A stretch of 64,000 bases of DNA from Mastigias papua (GCA_964019165.1 OZ025283.1:627501-691500), one strand, 5' to 3'; positions 12,924 through 24,759 are shown, counted from the stretch's first letter. Notes: generated by a model not told the origin, from the letters alone. A program made the numbers and translations.

Positions 12924-13375
12924 TTGCTGACTTTATGCGTCCAGGAAAAAGAAATGGCGGACGAAAATCGCAATAATTGTGTTACTGCTGGTGAAGAGCT
13001 TTATAGCTCAGTAATACTATTGCACATTGTGTTCACGATGTTAAATGAAGTCGTAAAGAAGAGGTTGCAGAGGAGGAAAAGAAGGGCAGAAAGACTTTCA
13101 ATGCTTTCAAGAAAGCATATAGCAAAGTACTTAGGCCAAAGGACACGGGCATTTCAGTACAAGTTAAATTCCATGGTATTCCAACGTTCAAAACCACAAA
13201 CAATATCAAGGCAAATAGTGTGTTAGTCGAGAAGCCAAAATTGGTGGGATTTGATTGTTTAAACGAGTTTTACGTCAGTTAACTGGGTGAAGAACTTCCG
13301 AATGAGCAAGCAAACGGTCAACTTCCTATGTAGGGAACTGCATCCATTTTTATGCAAGGAAGCTGGTGCTTCTGA
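12924..13375 (+). pseudogene. Harbinger-1 transposase, N-terminal fragment only
   Basis: A basic N-terminus (MADENRNNC at 12954, then KKRLQRRKRRAERL) is followed, after a stop at 13226 and a frame change, by QNWWDLIV and NFRMSKQTVNFLCREL. The latter is the typical sequence before the helix-turn-helix of Harbinger transposases. Homology stops near 13360, where antisense sequence of the Myb-like gene begins. The whole DDE nuclease is gone. The 13360 boundary therefore marks an internal deletion that fused the 5' part of this gene to the 3' exon of the convergent gene. Confidence 0.65.
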
Positions 13376-14299
13376 ATCATTTCCAGTGCATTGGCCAAGT
13401 ACATCTCATTCCTTGTCCTTTTTCTGCTCTTTCCTTGCCTTAATGACAAAATTTTATTGCTGTCAGCTGGCATTTCTCTCTCATTTTTACTTCTGGATAC
13501 TGGTGGGGCTTTGTTGAGAACAGGGTCACTTTCTGTTGGCTGAGAGTCTTTGCATATGGCTGAGCTGGCTGACAATGGTGAATCTAAAGCAAAATGTTTG
13601 GAACAATTGTCAAGTACACCTTGTCATTTTTTGACAATTGGAAATACTATAGTGTGTAACGGATCCTGGAGATAGCCATGAAATAGCTCATTTAGGGTAT
13701 ATAATGTCATATCATGGATACTTTCTGTCGAGAAGAATTCAAGACTGTAAATAAGTTAGCTTACCAATACTTCTGTCAGAGATCTGCAACTCACTATCCA
13801 AATCACGTAAGTCATCTGTTCTTGTATCTTCATCTGCGAATATCTCATTTTTACTCTCAACTGTTTGCAACTCTGCTGCCTCACAAGGCATCACATCTGA
13901 ACTTTCCAGGATGCTCACTGGTTGTGTAAGTGGTCTATCCCCCATGCACTCGTCAATGTGCTGAAACAAGTTAAATGTTCTTCTCCTCCTTCCTGATGCA
14001 CCATTATTGTCTTTAATGCCCCTATAAGTTTTCTTCAATTGTTTTATTTTTTCTTTTATTTGCAAATATGTTCTATCAAAGTTACTTTCCTCTTTGAGGC
14101 ACATGGCCATCTTCTCACAAATCGGTCGCTTACAAACACAGCTATCAAGCTGCTGTTGTATCTTTTCATCTGCCCAGATGCTGACAAGCAGGTGTACCTC
14201 TTCATCCGACCAAAAGGAGCCTCTGTTTATACTATTTACTGTATCTGCATTACTAACTGTTTCAAAGTTCGCCATTTTGAGACAAAATCTAACTACCAC
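13318..14299 (-). CDS. Harbinger-1 Myb/SANT-like DNA-binding protein, two exons
   Basis: Exon 1 runs from 14299 to 13765 and exon 2 from 13583 to 13318. The donor G|GTAAGC and acceptor TTTAG|AT join in phase 1, giving a GAT codon. Residues ~25-125 form a trihelix/Myb-like domain: FWSDEEVHLLVSIWADEKIQ at the first helix, then IKEKIKQLKKTYRGIKD and a basic RRRRTF stretch. The C-terminal exon has KRTRNEMYLANALEMIQKHQ, a helical basic tail common in these proteins. PIF/Harbinger elements encode such a partner, which carries the transposase to the element ends. No stop interrupts exon 1, unlike the neighbouring transposase. The last ~10 residues read into antisense transposase sequence and are probably an artefact of the deletion. 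Confidence 0.7.
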
Positions 14300-14369
14300 G
14301 GAAATTTCTATTCGAATAATGGGGCCTACTTCGATTGTTGCCTCTACTCTGCATGCGCTATAAAAAAGC

Positions 14370-14585
14370 TACCCGGGTTCAACCCACCTTAGCGTTTACA
14401 CTGCATTTCGTGAAACTCTACCTGGTTGAACCAGGCTTCAACCCACCTCCGCAAGTGGGTTGAGTGTACCCGGGTTCAACCCGGGTAGGTTTGCGTGTAC
14501 ACTACGAAAAATCCTACATGGGTTAACTCTACCCGGGTTGAACCCGGGTTCACCCTGGGTTAGTTTTCACAGTGTAAACAGGGCT
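14370..14585. promoter_or_regulatory. Harbinger-1 right subterminal palindrome cluster
   Basis: Within about 200 bp the motif family ACCCGGGTTCAACCC / GGGTTGAACCCGGGT and shorter GGGTTGA halves occurs at least six times in both orientations. Matching copies sit at the left end (12520-12625). Such clusters are typical binding sites for transposase or the Myb partner, but binding here is inferred, not seen. Confidence 0.6.
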
Positions 14586-15559
14586 TATGTCTAAGTATAG
14601 CTTTTATATCAGTTTACATCATATCTATATAATCAACATTACATTGAGTTGCCATGCCAGAATACACTTGACGCTTGTCTATTTCTTTAAGTGTTAGTCT
14701 CCCTCTCCTGCCAAGAGTTTTACCATCTGCCAACTTTCTTTATTTTATACTCTTCTCCTTAAGGCTTTTCAGCAGCTATTGAGTCATAAGATTTAAAGTC
14801 TCCATCATCTATGTATTTTATATACCTGAGTTTTCTATCGTGAACTGATCGTCGAACTATTCTACTTGTTCCACCTACTTTCATTCCTGGGGCAGACCCT
14901 TCATAGGTCTTTTGGCAGTTATGATTTACTTTCAATCTCATTGACACTTCACTAGTTTTGTCCAGTCTATCCAGCCTCTAACAGATCTTGCAGACCTTTC
15001 TGAGGATCTCTATATCAATTACCTTATAATTGATAAAGTATATACAAGACACAGCACCAAGTAGAAATGAAAACCCTCTACGTTGCCATGTTCCATCAAA
15101 CATGCATGCTGTATCAACAATGACATCTTGAGAATGTGACTGAGATCTGATATCCCTTGCAGCATTATTGATGCTCTGTTGACATACTTGGAGAGCCTTC
15201 CCTTCAATAATGGACATCAAAGTCTAATAACTCTATTGGCAAATTCCATTAGATATATTTATAACATTGCTAAAGAGGTTTAATGCTTTGTTTACCTTTC
15301 CAATACATCACAAACAAAATGCAATAACGAATGTTTAATCCAAATGGTGAGGGGCCTTTTGAGTTTTCTTTTCTTTCACTATTTGACCTATTAGATGTAA
15401 AAAATGATGTCCTTGTTTGACAACCTGTATTAGTGCAAGTGAATTTCAATGTATTAACTACCCCAAACTGATTCTGCTTCATAAGTGACAAGGAGCCTGA
15501 CACTTTACTGTCCTGGGGGCTAGATTCACGTTCAGATTCGAGAACAACAGTTAGATTTC

Positions 15560-16310
15560 ATGGTAGTCATCTTGTAACTGTCCAGAACATTTCGTATTTA
15601 GAATATCGAAGCATCTGGCTCAAATAACATCCCACTAGGAATGTTACACCACATTTCGATTATTTTTCCATTATTTTTACCCCAATGGTATCCTCAAATG
15701 AAGTGCCGTTACTATCAATTACCTCATATTCTCATACCAATGAGTTTGAATTAATGTGAATTTTCGATCACTTAGTGGAAATAAAACAGAATTTCAATGA
15801 TATAATATCCGACTAGGCATGTTAAGGTACATTTTGAATATTTGTCCATAATTTTTATCTCTAGGGGTTCATCAAACGAAGTCCGGTGATATTACTGGAA
15901 TGTCACTAGAAATAGCATTCAAATATCTAACAACAAAGAAATAACATTCACAGTAATAAAACAGAATTACAGCAAGATAACAGTCAATTAGGCATCTTAA
16001 GCTACATTTTTGATATTTTTACTGACTTGTTAGCCTAGAGAGTTGATGAAGGATAGTGCAGTTAGTATCAAGTATGCCATATTGTCAGTTCGATGAAATT
16101 TACTTAATATGAAAGTTCAGCCCCTGCATGGAAGTTAAGCAGACTTTTAACGAATATCCAAGTGAGCATGTTAAACTACAGTTTGGAGATTGTTTCATAA
16201 TATCTAACCGAGGGGTTCATCAAAAGTGGTGCCTGCACCTTCCATTACGTCATATTCTCAATCAGATGAGCTCTACTTGATGTACATTGTCAATCTCTCA
16301 TTAGCACCAA
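15560..16310 (+). repeat. Four diverged tandem copies of a ~177-bp repeat
   Basis: The landmark AGGCATGTTAAGCTACATTT (with changes) occurs at about 15637, 15815, 15990 and 16165, a spacing of 175-178 bp. Other conserved parts are TCATATTCTC...ATGAGTTTGAA, TCGATCACTTAGTGGAAATA and AGGGGTTCATCAAA. No coding frame is kept. Inverted copies lie at 18120-18520. Confidence 0.8.
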
Positions 16311-16741
16311 GAACATAAGTATCAATAGACATGCCGGCTGAAAATGTGAGATATAGTGTACATATGTTTGTTAGAGACAATGTTTGGAGTTATACCTATT
16401 CTGCTAGCTAGTTAGTCTCCTCGTGAACTATAGGAAGAATAATGTAAAATGCAAACCAACAGGCCGGTAACCATGGTAATTTTGTTGGGGGGCACTTAAT
16501 GCAAACATAGCAAGTACCAATCAGCTGGGAAGCCTGGCAACCTCCAATGGCATCCAAACTACACTTACTTGCGTGGTTTTGGCTGAAGTCTGACCAATAA
16601 TGCAATGTCATGCAACAATAGGTCAAGTGCTCTATTTCTTAAGGGGGTACTGAGTCACTTTTGTACTTGTGATGTACCAGGAGGGATCCCCACTCAAAGG
16701 AAGCCTAATGGCTATGGGCCTGCAGAGGGAATCACACGCAA

Positions 16742-16927
<186 letters not shown>

Positions 16928-17077
16928 TTGTTTGACCTTACTAGATTTCACAGTTTCTTTCCCATGATACAGTGACTTATTGTCTTCTGCTACAAGTCAA
17001 ACAAAACTAATATACTTCGCCCTGCTGATGTTACTTATGACTGATGACAGTTTGACTTTCTCAGCCAGGTGAGAAGG

Positions 17078-17272
17078 TCACTTCTTATGAGGAGACGACC
17101 ATAGAGGAATTGACACAAAGGGTAAGTTGAGAGCATCAGCTTTTTCCATACTTGCTTTAATAGTGTCCTCCAAAATCCTTATGCTGTTGTCACGCTGCAG
17201 TTCTCTGTACAGTGGCACTGTATAAATATACATGAACTGGAATAATAGGTCTTCTAAGAAACGTGAAATCAA
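17078..17272 (-). pseudogene. Weak macro-domain-like peptide fragment
   Basis: The 64-codon minus frame contains NSIRILEDTIKASMEKADAL then NLPFVSIP. This resembles the helix and strand preceding the glycine loop in macro domains of PARP14-like proteins. The expected G-x-G loop does not follow: the frame ends with WSSPHKK. It might be a decayed exon, or chance. No flanking exon or splice pair was found. Confidence 0.2.
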
Positions 17273-17279
17273 ATAACTG

Positions 17280-18110
17280 AATGGTCTTTAGTATAAAACA
17301 TGTTAATGGAGATAGTAAAACTATTACCATATGTTCTTAATAAAACGAAGTCAACAGGCTAGTGCTACTAGAAGTATTCAGCCAACAGCCATACACCAAT
17401 ATAGGCATAATAAGGAAATTTCACACTTGATGGAGTTATAGTTTTCAATATCCGAAGTATTGCCATGCAATGAGAGTAAGCAGCAACTTGTCGTTAATTC
17501 ATTAATGTGACTTTTTGAGTACTGCTGATACTAGCTACAACGCATGTCAGCCAATCAGGAATGAGCTGTTTTCCTCTTCTGCTATGTCTGCCCATATTCT
17601 CATAGCTACTGGGTATGGGCAAAGGTGCACTGGCAATTAAACATTATTAGTTTACGACCATCACCTCTTTGTTCTCTATAAATAGTTGCAATCTAACTAG
17701 TAGATTTCACCCAAGAATACTTAACCTGTCAGGATTTGCCAACTTTCTTCAAAGGCTCCATTATCTCCTGTCTTTATGCAAAAGGACATAATGGCAAGGG
17801 AAGGTGCTAAATTTCACTTAGATGCTATGTCACTGCCATATATTTTGAGTACACTTTGCAATACTTTCTATTTCTTTACATGAAATGCTAGGGCGCTAGC
17901 TTTTCACTACTTATATTTATTTCAGCAGAGTTTCCATGTATGGCGACGAAATTCAATACTCAGTTCCTCTCAATGTCAAAAAGCCACTTACTTCCTCCAT
18001 AATGTCAACTGTCTCAAAGACAATCTCACTAAGATTTTATACTAGTGTGTGCATTTCCTATCTTTAGGTGTATATCAAGTGTAATGGGAGTTCAAAATTT
18101 CACAATAATG
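17280..18110. other. No recognisable feature
   Basis: No ORF above background, transposon end or tandem repeat was seen. The stretch lies between the two opposed clusters of the ~177-bp repeat and may be the interior of an unrecognised element. Confidence 0.5.
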
Positions 18111-18119
18111 AAGCATATC

Positions 18120-18520
18120 AGTTTGAGAAACCAAGGCAACTGATCATAACAGATCTTCGTTTGAGGAACCCCCTGGGTTAACACTTATGGACAATACTCA
18201 AGATATAGCTTAACATGACTAGTCAGATGTAATTATGATTTATGTGCAATAAGTGATCAAAAATTCACATTACTTCAACCTCATTGGCACGAGAATATGA
18301 CATACTTGATCATAATGGCACATTGTTTGAGGAATTCCCTGGGTCAGAAATTATGGACAAATAGTCAAAATGTAGCTTACCATACCTAGTTGGATGTTAT
18401 TTCATTGAAGTTCTGATTTATTTCCACCAAGTGATCGAAAAGGTACTTCACTTCAAACTCACCAGTACGAGAATATGACGTAACTGATCGTAATGACACC
18501 TCATTTAAGAAGCTCAGTTG
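18120..18520 (-). repeat. Two inverted copies of the ~177-bp repeat
   Basis: In reverse complement this stretch reads TCATATTCTCGTACTGGTGA, then TTTCGATCACTTGGTGGAAATA and CTATTTGTCCATAATTTCTG, clearly the same unit as at 15560-16310. Landmark spacing is about 170 bp. Orientation is opposite to the first cluster. Confidence 0.75.
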
Positions 18521-18529
18521 GTCAGCTGC

Positions 18530-19130
18530 CTGTCCTATGTTGTAGTTTATCAGCCCTATGCACCTAAGTGTAGTACAAGGTGAGTCATCTTTGCATGAAC
18601 CTGTTCACATTGGTCAACAACTTGAACTGATCAAGGAAGATCATAACAAATTTGTTGAGAGATGTTCAGCTTCAAATGAGCAAAGTACTTGGTAGGCTGA
18701 AAACAGTAGTGAACACTGTAAGTCAAGGTTATGGGAAAAGCACAGATATCTTCACCTGACAGGACGCACTGTTTGACTGGTTCTTACAGCAGATGAACAA
18801 CATGTGTCAAACAGTACGACACATCCACCTTCTCTGTTTAAAACTCGTAAAGGTGAATACTCAGTGACTGGCAAACAGTCAATAATGTGGGGGGCATATG
18901 CATGAAGAGAAGGCCGCTCAAGAGTTATAAAACTGACAGGCAATACAGTAAAGCCTGTTGGTTTAGTATTGTTTCCCTGTGGGTTTTCTTGGGTGTTCCC
19001 CAGATGAACTAATGTATGCAAAAGGCACTGTTGTATCCAACAATGTAGGTAGTTAAGACATCAAGTGCCCCTGGAAACAGTGCACTTATACTATTGCCCA
19101 GATCATGACGGAAGAGGTGGAAAAACAAAA
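18530..19130. other. No confident feature
   Basis: A minus ORF of 89 codons (18752-19021) shows no recognised motif. Nothing else was seen before the MITE at 19139. Confidence 0.4.
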
Positions 19131-19482
19131 GCCTATAAGGGGCCATTCACAAAGGATGTCCAAGCGCAAGGGGGGGAGGGGGGTCTGGTGAAATAGGGCA
19201 AACTCAGACATAGGGGGAAGGGGTATTTGCACATTGTGGGCGTCCAGGTATTCAGAATGTTACAGCAAGACATGTTTACTACGGTTCTATTTCGGATTGA
19301 TCCTATCATCAAGTACATGTTAGTGCATCTGCAATGTATTGCTTTCTGGATAGTCAAAACTCATGCCAAGCGATGGCCAATGATTTATGAAGCAGCCATT
19401 CACAGAGACTGATGTCCTAGATGACGAGTGAAGTGTCGCACAACTTGTTCTGTTCTTTGCATGTTCTGTTTAGCTAGACATA

Positions 19483-19695
<213 letters not shown>

Positions 19696-19759
19696 GTATT
19701 GTGCTCCACTGCTGTGTTGAGCACTTTTAATTAAGTAGGAAATGCAACTTCTATCTATA

Positions 19760-19993
<234 letters not shown>

Positions 19994-21459
19994 GGCGTTT
20001 GCCATGAAATAGATGGATGTCCAAGGGGGCAGGGGGGTTGCTGGAAATGGACAACATTGGACAAAGGGGGGAGGGGGTCTAACCATTCAACTTTTCAACA
20101 GACGTCCTTTGTGAATGACCCCTAGCATCTACCTAACCTAGTAGGAACTCTAAATGAAAATCATACTTACTGGCACAAAGTTCAAGGAGAACTGGCCTGA
20201 GACTAACAGTCCAACAGTAAAACACTGTTATGCTAATGAATGTCAAACAAGATGCATATAACAACCTACTCTTTGGTGCCTTATCACTGCTCTAACTGAT
20301 TAAGTCGTGCACCTTTTGCTTTAACACTTCATTACAAGAAATGAAGTGTGTTCTCATGTCTTTATTGTGCTAAAGTATTCTTGACATGGAATTACTACAG
20401 ATAGTTGCTGAGAGTATAGAAACTACTTTCAGTTACATTTCTCAGGTTCTCTCGTTTATCATCCAGCTACTTGAATCTTTTAGGCAATCCCCATTTCCCT
20501 GGCAGTAAGGCACTCTACAGCTTTTTTGTACGTCATTTCGGACACATCACCATTGTCTGCAGATTTACAAAGCAGCACATACTTGACTTAGTCTGTCACA
20601 AAAAGGTCTCACTTTAGCTGAAATCAACTTGAGTATCTTATATTTTCTCAGTCTTTCTATTGCCCTTTCCATCTGAACAAACTGGCTAGAAGTTTTCTGT
20701 CAGAACATGGATTCTTCTTTGGATAGATGTATTTTCTAGAAAGGCATGGTGGCAGATTAGCAAAATTCCCTTTGGAATGAGGTCATGAATCATGATTCCC
20801 TTATCAGCCAATATAAGGTCACCAGCCTGTCGAAACAAATGAAAAGTAATTATAGTACTATTTACTCTTTGTGAGAATTTAAGTGTTTGGTCAGCAATCC
20901 TACCCAAAGTGTTCAAAAATGAATCAAAACCATACCTTTACATTTGATATGACTTGTAACTGATCTGTGATCATTTTGTCACTTGTGCTGCCTGGATAGC
21001 CATTACTTACAAATGTGATTCTTCCATTTGGGGCCACAGCTACCAAATACTTTGCAGTGAATCTATGCTTGTACTTGCTATAGCTTACAGTTGCTGCTAA
21101 CACATCAGTTCGTGGGGTATGTATATAAAACTCAATGCAGTCTATCACTGCATATGTCTGCGAAAGATTCAGGCATGGCAGACTTGGTTTTCTCTAATAA
21201 TGGCATTTCATGCATGCATCCAGTAAGACAACATTAATGGAACACACGTAGGTAAGTTAAAAACCTATTTTGAACTGTTGTTTCGCTCACTGAATACCTT
21301 TGTGCTAAGTCAAAATAAGTTAGATCTAGCTTTATCCTTTCCTTAGTGCAAACATTAAGAGTTGGTCTGAGCTACAAATACTTGCCACAGCTTTTCTAGT
21401 CCAGTAAGGCTATGGCTTGAAATGATCAACCATCTCATTTGCAGCAGTAAAGGCCCATC

Positions 21460-21620
21460 TCCACTTCATTCAGATTTCGGATTTCAGATGCGAACCCATT
21501 GTTCTCCTTTCGCATCCGAATGTTCGCAAATCATATCCGAATGTTCGCATCCGAATTTGATGCATTTGGATGTTTTGTTTTTCATCTGAAATCGTCTTGC
21601 GAACTTAAAGTTCCCAGATT
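21460..21620. promoter_or_regulatory. Harbinger-2 left subterminal repeat cluster
   Basis: GCATCCGAATGTTCGC and its partial inverted copies occur four or more times (ATGCGAAC, TTCGCATCCGAATGTTCGCA, ATATCCGAATGTTCGC, GATGCATTTGGATG). A shorter version is at the right end (23960-23990). It is a candidate binding platform for the MADF protein and/or transposase, and the region also lies just upstream of the MADF start at 21686. Confidence 0.55.
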
Positions 21621-21685
21621 CACATAGCCAATCAAAATGCTGTACCTCCAAATAGGAAGGAGGTTGATTTGGCAGAGTTTACAAC

Positions 21686-22497
21686 ATGGCGGGAAATAGC
21701 AGGTCTTCTACCAGTGAAAGAATTGTTTGGGGTAACGATTTGGTTGGTGCCCTGATTGAAGAAGGTCACCTAAATGAAGTTGTCTGGAACATCGCAAGTC
21801 CATTGTATAAAAATAAAAATGCACAGGAGGCTGCATGGGAAAAAATATCAGCCAACAGTGGATTGGAGGGGCGCCCATTATGTGTGCGAACAAAGTGGCG
21901 TGACCTGAGAGACACCTATCAAAAGACCTTAACAGCTATATCGCCCAAATCTGGTCATGCTGGTGGAACTAAGAAATCGTCATGGCCGTGGATGAAAGCT
22001 ACGGACTTTTCAAAGAGATTGTTTAACATTCATGTGGCCACTTTTTCAAATTTCAAAGAATGCAGCTCAAATGAAAGTGGGGAGGAAGAGATGCAAATGA
22101 ATAGTACAGTTGACACAACTGAGCTTGGTTTTTCGATGGAGCCCTACAGTGATAACAGCCTTGAATCAATTGATTATGATGTTGATCAGGAAGAGGACAA
22201 TGTTCCAGCCTATCAGGTAGGCCTACTGACAACACCAAAAGGGTCGATGGGAAGATCAATGTAAAGGACACTTCTTATGGAAAACGAAAAAGAAGGGAAA
22301 TGGCTGTATCAAATGCAGTAGATCTTGCAATTCTGGCAGAACGTCAAAGTCCTCAAGGTGACAAACAAGAAGGTGAAGACAGCCTGTTCCTTAAGAGTCC
22401 TGTACCTCAACTGAAAAGGCTTCATTCAAAACCAAAAGCAAAGGCAAAGTGCCAGATTCAACAAGTGCTATTTGATTATGAATTTGGAGAAGACTAG
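21686..22497 (+). CDS. Harbinger-2 MADF/BESS DNA-binding protein, one frameshift
   Basis: The first frame (ATG 21686 to 22264) begins with a MADF domain at residues ~15-105: LIEEGHLNEVVWNIASPLYK, AAWEKISANSG, CVRTKWRDLRDTYQKTL, SSWPWMKATDFSKRLF. An acidic linker follows. A second frame (about 22243-22497) supplies KRKRREMAVSNAVDLAIL and a BESS-type motif, SLFLKSPVPQLKRLHSKPKA then IQQVLFDYEF. The two frames meet near 22240 in an AAAAGGG run, so a 1-nt indel is the simplest explanation. A short intron beginning at CAG|GTAGGC cannot be excluded. MADF proteins bind DNA, and in this position the protein replaces the Myb partner of other Harbinger elements. Confidence 0.75.
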
Positions 22498-22746
22498 AAA
22501 CACTAAAGCAAAACATTGTTCCTATAAAACAACTGTTTATGTCCAGGTAACTTTGTAGGCATGATAACGTGATTTTAGATTAACTGTTGTATTCCTGATA
22601 TCAGTTGAGTTATTTGTTAGCATATTCATGTTGCCATGGTATGGCACCTTCTGGTGACTTAAAGTACTCTTTAAGCATGTCCCTTAGCTCTTTTGCAGCG
22701 TTTTTACATGGGTTTCTGTTTCTACTGGTAGCAACTGGCAAGTACT

Positions 22747-23639
22747 CTATGTCTCTGTCACCTTCACTCCTCCATCCACCTGGTATGAAATGTGCTTCTT
22801 GTCCTCAGAATCTGTGAATCCAGGGGGGCAGTATCTTCTCTCATGCCTAGGTAAAGATGTTTCCATCAACATCAAGACGTTGTGTAGTGCAACTACAGCT
22901 TTTGCTATGTGTGCACAGCATTCTGGTGTTGCATTTATTGGGCGTTTGAATATCCTCCATCGAGCTGTAGATATTCCAAAAGTATTTTCACTCACACATC
23001 TGGCCCTGGATAACCTGTAATTGAACACTCGTTTTTCATTTTCTAGATACCGTCCTCCATAAGGCTTCATGACATGTCTACCTAATGGAAAGGCATCGTC
23101 AGCTGTAATTACATAAGGGCACAGTCTATCTGTGTTTGGCAGACTGCCATCCTCTGGCAAATGTACTTTACCATTGTAGATAGCAGACTTCATCCCACAA
23201 GCTTTAAAAATACCTCCATCACTTTCACTGCCAACAGCACCAATGGTGACAAGAAGGTACAAATATCTGGCACTGCAAAGGGCCATCAACACGATGCTAA
23301 ACCAGCCATGGAAAGTAAAGTGAACTGAACTAATATGTGTAGGGCATTGGCAGTGTATGTGCTTTCCATCCAGGGCCCCAATGCATAATGGACACTTCCA
23401 TTTCTCCCAAAATTCTTGTGCAATATCCGCCCACAGCGTTGGTGTGGATGAGCCCATAATGCCTGACACGTTTCAGGGATAATAGTGTTGACAGTCGAAT
23501 GGCCTAAGTGATACTTATAGGCACTTGTTTGATGAGAATCCCTGGTAGCTAAATATCTCAATGTTACTGACAATCGTTCAGCAGGACTGATAGGCTCTCT
23601 TGTTTGATCACACTTCTGTATTATGGGGCAACCAAACAT
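22747..23639 (-). pseudogene. Harbinger-2 transposase (DDE_Tnp_4), single frameshift
   Basis: Minus frame 23639-23460 has ISPAERLSVTLRYLATRDSH and LGHSTVNTIIPETCQALW, the helix-turn-helix part. It continues after a 1-nt shift near 23450 as PTLWADIAQEFWEKWKCPLC, GALDGKHIH (first Asp), GSESDGGIF (second Asp position) and SRARCVSENTFGI (Glu), ending HNVLM and a C-terminal tail at 22747. All three catalytic positions are present. Start 23639 gives MFGCPIIQK; the usual family N-terminus is somewhat longer, so an upstream exon is possible. It is convergent with the MADF gene. Confidence 0.8.
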
Positions 23640-24759
23640 AGTAATTTGTCAAACAAACAGGGCGACATCCGAAACTATTTGAAGAAACGTTCGTGATCTG
23701 ACAGTTTCATTTCCCTTACCACATTGACCTATTCACCTTTTTGCTTTCTCTTTTGATTAATTCCCCGTACCTAACATCTCTTGCAGTTCCTTTCTCTTTT
23801 TCTTAACAGCCTTCTTCGCAGTAACAACAAAAGAAACATGTTTCTTCGATTGTGGACAGCCATGTACGTGGATAGACAAAACAAAAAACCCGCCAAGTTT
23901 GTTATGTTTGTTCGTCCACATGCTGCAGAAGTGTGGATCACAATTGGAGAAACAACGTTGTTCGGACTTCAGATGCGAAATCCGAAATCCAAATGAAGTG
24001 GAGATGGGCCTTAAATGTTGCCCTTTCCAAGCCCATGTACTTTCTAATGTCCTGATCAGTCAATACTTTGTGTCTAAATAGAGCATTTTCCAAAGCTGCA
24101 ACATGCATGTTGGCCATTGAAAATGCATCAGTTAGCTCCTCCAGTGGATTGTGCTCAACATTAGCATCAGCTAGTTCATTATCCAGCTCTATTGAAGCCC
24201 ATTCAGAGGATAAGGCCCTATGTACAGACTGTTCCATTGGGCTGCTTGGGGTCTCTGAATGTCATGCACGTTGAGAAGCGAGTTTTGTGCAACTAGATAC
24301 TCACTGGTCTACTTCAGCCCCTTTGAGATTCCAACAATGAATTGAACCTTTCTTCAGTGACTTTTTCTTGACCTCTTTTGGAGTTGCACTGAAACTGCCT
24401 TTATTGACACCCCTTTCAGAGAAATGAAAGCAGCATACATAGCGAAAAGCACTAGGTTTATAACCTTCTCTATGTATCCTGGCAATCCATCTTAGTCTCA
24501 GTTTAGCATCTTTTGGAAACTGGTAAAATGAATGGTTCTTCTCATTTTTAGAGGTAGCTCTGCATTCATAAACAGTAGACGATTTTGTCCAGCATATTTG
24601 TGTATCTGTTTGCCTGTATTCATGTCTACTGAATATGCAGTATTTCTTGATAAATGCTGGTAATACCTGTATGATTCTTCCAATGAAAGCTGTCAATGAA
24701 AAACAATCTACTTGTGCAAACTCCTCTATCACAATGTAAGCTGTAATGCAATAGAGTCA

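Larger units (their letters stand above)
12501..14585. mobile_element. PIF/Harbinger element 1 (Harbinger-1), internally deleted
   Basis: Terminal inverted repeats start AGCCCTGTTTACACTG at the left (12501, with duplicated left ends at 11925 and 12213) and end CAGTGTAAACAGGGCT at the right (14585). A 3-bp TAT lies outside both ends, matching the 3-bp target duplications of this superfamily. The body has a plus-strand transposase 5' part and a minus-strand Myb/SANT-like gene, but the DDE core is missing, so it could move only with help. Both ends contain many copies of the palindromic motif ACCCGGGTTGAACCC and its variants. Confidence 0.88.
11740..15503 (-). pseudogene. Mutator-like transposase pseudogene 1, split by Harbinger-1
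   Basis: Minus-strand segments at 15503-15270, 15220-14978 and 14947-14586 continue after the inserted element at 11924-11740. Recognisable landmarks of the Mutator-like transposase family common in invertebrates, in order: a cysteine-containing N-terminal part; a conserved FDGTWQRRGF block (catalytic-domain start, near 15085); a GSAPGMK...RIVRRSV block (14890); DDGDFKSY (14800); KLADGKTL and GRRGRLT (14720); and after the insertion MCPTGPTSWCQY and YVHKNPLSKAV (11880-11790). Frameshifts and stops occur before 15220, at 14978 and near 14600. The C-terminus ends at 11740 next to short repeats. Removing the inserted element plus one TAT duplication leaves one uninterrupted frame across the site, so this gene was older than Harbinger-1. 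Confidence 0.8.
21451..24011. mobile_element. PIF/Harbinger element 2 (Harbinger-2), nearly complete
   Basis: Ends are AGGCCCATCTCCACTTCATT at the left and AATGAAGTGGAGATGGGCCT at the right, extended by imperfect TTTCGGATTTCAGATGCG repeats. The flanking triplet is TAA on both sides (21448-21450 and 24012-24014). The element carries a plus-strand MADF/BESS gene and a convergent minus-strand transposase, each with apparently a single frameshift, so it is the youngest-looking Harbinger copy here. It interrupts the ISL2EU frame, which rejoins if the element and one TAA are removed. Confidence 0.92.
20540..24757 (-). pseudogene. ISL2EU (THAP) transposase gene 1, split by Harbinger-2
   Basis: Minus-strand order: a THAP DNA-binding domain (24732-24301; YECRATSKN, HSFYQFPKDAKLRLRWIARI, CCFHF); a linker with LTDQDIRKYMGLERATF (24237-24015); then, past the inserted element, the IS5-like DDE domain. 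Its catalytic residues are present: Asp in VIDCIEFYIH (21145), Asp in GDLILADKGI (20815) and Glu in MERAIERLRKYKIL (~20660). A probable intron (AAG|GTATGG ... TTTCGACAG|GC, ~20938-20828) separates the first and second Asp. Stops lie just after the insertion (near 21420), and a frameshift near 20730. In the THAP zinc site the first ligand is changed: the frame reads KSSTVYEC where C-x4-C is expected. Confidence 0.8.

Noticed and set aside
17078..17272. A real macro-domain host gene
   Set aside because: The resemblance covers only ~30 residues and lacks the glycine loop. It is kept only as a weak fragment.
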